Source of the DNA: an uncultured Granulosicoccaceae bacterium
GTDB lineage: Bacteria; Pseudomonadota; Gammaproteobacteria; Granulosicoccales; Granulosicoccaceae
DNA length: 64,000 nt
Assembly (NCBI GenBank): GCA_937998875.1
Contig: CALLBO010000051.1
Location: forward strand, 1 to 64,000
Direction of reading: 5' to 3'
The notes below the pieces were generated by a model, which was given only the letters and a program-made list of their open reading frames with translations, searched no databases and had not been told where the DNA came from. Positions 62,721 to 64,000 of this stretch are shown in pieces; position 1 is the first letter of the stretch; each line of letters opens with the position of its first letter. Both the position numbers and the translations under genes were made by a program.

Positions 62721-62772
62721 CAGAGCTTTACAATACAGAGCTTTACAATACAGGGCTTTACAATACAGAGCT
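62721..62772 (+). repeat. 15-bp tandem repeats with TACAAT boxes
   Basis: Three full 15-bp units (62721-62735, 62736-62750, 62751-62765) and a 7-base fourth. Unit: CAGAGCTTTACAATA, with one G for A in the third. Each copy carries TTTACA and TACAAT, close to -35 and -10 hexamers. It lies between divergent acuI and the GNAT gene. Confidence 0.8.
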
Positions 62773-62829
62773 AACAACACAATCCGCAGTCTGAGCCCTG
62801 CTAACCCGGACCCTGCCAACGAGACTCCC

Positions 62830-63285
62830 ATGCCAGACATTCAGGTCAGAAAAACCACGCTTGCAGACGCAGGAATCATCACACAGTTCAACCAACTGAT
62901 GGCGATGGAAACCGAAAACAAGAACCTGCCGGATAAAATAATATCCAGCGGAGTAAAGCGGTTGATGGAAAGACCCGAGTACGGCTTTTATCTGGTAGCA
63001 CAGCATACCGATCAAACGGTTGTTGGTACATGCATGATAACCATGGAGTGGAGTGACTGGCGCGATGGATTATTCTGGTGGGTACAAAGCGTATACGTTA
63101 AATCCGACTATCGTAAACAGGGAGTGTATACGGCAATGTATAACAGAATCCGCGAACTCGCTGATCAGGAACCAGATGTCTATGGCTTCAGACTTTATGT
63201 AGAGAAAGACAACCTCATTGCGCAGAAAACCTACGAGGCGCTCGGCATGAAACCAACAGACTATCTGTTATACGAATCTGTTTGA
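62830..63285 (+). CDS. GNAT-family N-acetyltransferase
   Basis: A 151-residue single-domain acetyltransferase. The acetyl-CoA loop is SDYRKQGVYTAMYNRI and the C-terminal VEKDNLIAQKTYEALGMKPTDYLLY is characteristic. Substrate unknown. A 15-bp repeat tract lies 60 bases upstream of ATG 62830. It is convergent with the aminotransferase gene. Confidence 0.9.
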   Translation: MPDIQVRKTTLADAGIITQFNQLMAMETENKNLPDKIISSGVKRLMERPEYGFYLVAQHTDQTVVGTCMITMEWSDWRDGLFWWVQSVYVKSDYRKQGVYTAMYNRIRELADQEPDVYGFRLYVEKDNLIAQKTYEALGMKPTDYLLYESV

Positions 63286-63305
63286 AAAATATAAGAGCAA
63301 ACGGG

Positions 63306-64000
63306 CTAACCTGCTCTTGCCAGTGAATTACGAATGTAGAATTCTCGCAGCCTTGGAGCCAGCGGTCCCGGTTTTCCATTGCCCACCGGGGTACCATCAA
63401 TTTCTATGACCGGCCAAACGAATGTAGAGGCACTGGTAATAAACGCCTCGGTCGCATTCATCGCTTCATCGAGCGTAAATGCCCGCTCTTCAAATACAAT
63501 GTTCTCACTCTCGACCATTTCGAGCACCGAGGCGCGCGTTATACCCGAAAGAATCTCACTGCCAAGATGCCGGGTAATCAGCTTGCCATCAGCATCAACA
63601 ATAAACGCATTGTTAGAACTGCCTTCTGTCACGTATCCATCCTCAACCATCCACGCGTCCGCTACATTTGCGTCTATGGCAGCTTGCTTTGCCAACACCT
63701 GAGCCAACAGGCCAACAGTTTTAATATCACGTCGTTTCCAGCGAATGTCCGGCACCGAGATCACCTTGATACCACTTTTGGCCTGCGGTGAATCCATGAT
63801 TTTCTTTGCCTGACTGAACAGCACCAGACTGGGCTTTGCATCGGACGGAAATGGAAAGTCTCTATCTGCAACACCACGACTAACCTGCAGATATATCATC
63901 CCTTCGTGCAAATTATTGCGCTCGATAAGTTCTTTTTGCACGCGGAATATTTCATCATCAGTGGCAGGTGCTGTCATATTCAACTCACCAAGTGATCGGT
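63306..64000 (-). CDS. Class IV aminotransferase, D-amino acid transaminase-like (5' end missing)
   Basis: PLP enzyme that interconverts D-amino acids and 2-oxo acids, or a branched-chain relative. The visible part (about 231 residues) has the PLP Lys in RRDIKTVGLLAQVLAK and the EGSSNNAFIV segment. The frame stays open through the window edge (reading RSLGELNMT), and the usual family length of about 285 residues implies some 50 more upstream. A TTG at 63983 could be taken as a start but would remove the N-terminal domain. Partial. Confidence 0.88.
   Translation of the reverse strand, partial: RSLGELNMTAPATDDEIFRVQKELIERNNLHEGMIYLQVSRGVADRDFPFPSDAKPSLVLFSQAKKIMDSPQAKSGIKVISVPDIRWKRRDIKTVGLLAQVLAKQAAIDANVADAWMVEDGYVTEGSSNNAFIVDADGKLITRHLGSEILSGITRASVLEMVESENIVFEERAFTLDEAMNATEAFITSASTFVWPVIEIDGTPVGNGKPGPLAPRLREFYIRNSLARAG

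Overview
The window looks like a chromosomal segment of a free-living, probably marine or environmental gammaproteobacterium with a mid-range GC content. This rests on gene order rather than a marker gene. The order trpE-G-D-C / crp (vfr) / OsmC-family matches the arrangement known in Pseudomonas. The order rhodanese-grxC-secB-gpsA matches the E. coli yibN-grxC-secB-gpsA block. A group 2 (Kps-type) capsule locus and an MshL-like secretin are also typical of this class. I cannot name the genus from sequence alone. No rRNA, tRNA, CRISPR array, insertion sequence or prophage was seen.

Layout. Positions 1-574 hold no gene. They contain two divergently oriented copies of a structured repeat (different stems, same fold), followed by a hairpin and 29-bp direct repeats. 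From 575 to 15,271 come a lipoprotein cyclophilin, a DMT transporter, a histidine kinase/response regulator pair, an unusually long tandem UvrA (1842 aa), an XdhC-family protein, a Rieske oxygenase and a PAS-GGDEF-EAL protein. From 15,606 to 24,359 is a housekeeping block: rplM-rpsI, an OsmC-family protein, crp, the trpEGDC operon and a class I fumarase.

From 24,449 to 45,251 every gene is on the minus strand and most belong to capsule production. In transcription order they are an MshL-like secretin and TPR protein, kdsD/kpsF, a small lipoprotein, the ABC exporter kpsM-T-E-D, a double GT2 glycosyltransferase, a sulfotransferase, a GT4-like transferase, an unknown protein, a GT29 (sialyltransferase)-like protein, an MFS carrier, a tail-anchored unknown, and the Kdo-linker transferases kpsC and kpsS. 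Together they describe a Kdo-anchored, probably sulfated and possibly sialic-acid-like or other acidic surface polysaccharide exported by KpsMTED.

From 45,387 to 51,944 are trmL, the gpsA-secB-grxC-rhodanese block, a CPA2-type antiporter, a di-heme c5-type cytochrome preceded by a small anchor-only relative, and a DUF4197 lipoprotein. From 52,442 to 57,386 is the most unusual cluster. It encodes a cytoplasmic-GAF/periplasmic-adaptor protein, a PqqD-like/M50 site-2-protease/lipoyl-domain membrane protein and a second HlyD adaptor, with no ABC, RND or TolC partner in view. A PAS-GGDEF-(degenerate GGDEF)-EAL protein and an SGNH hydrolase follow. The window ends with acuI, a GNAT acetyltransferase preceded by 15-bp tandem repeats, and a class IV aminotransferase whose 5' end lies outside the window.
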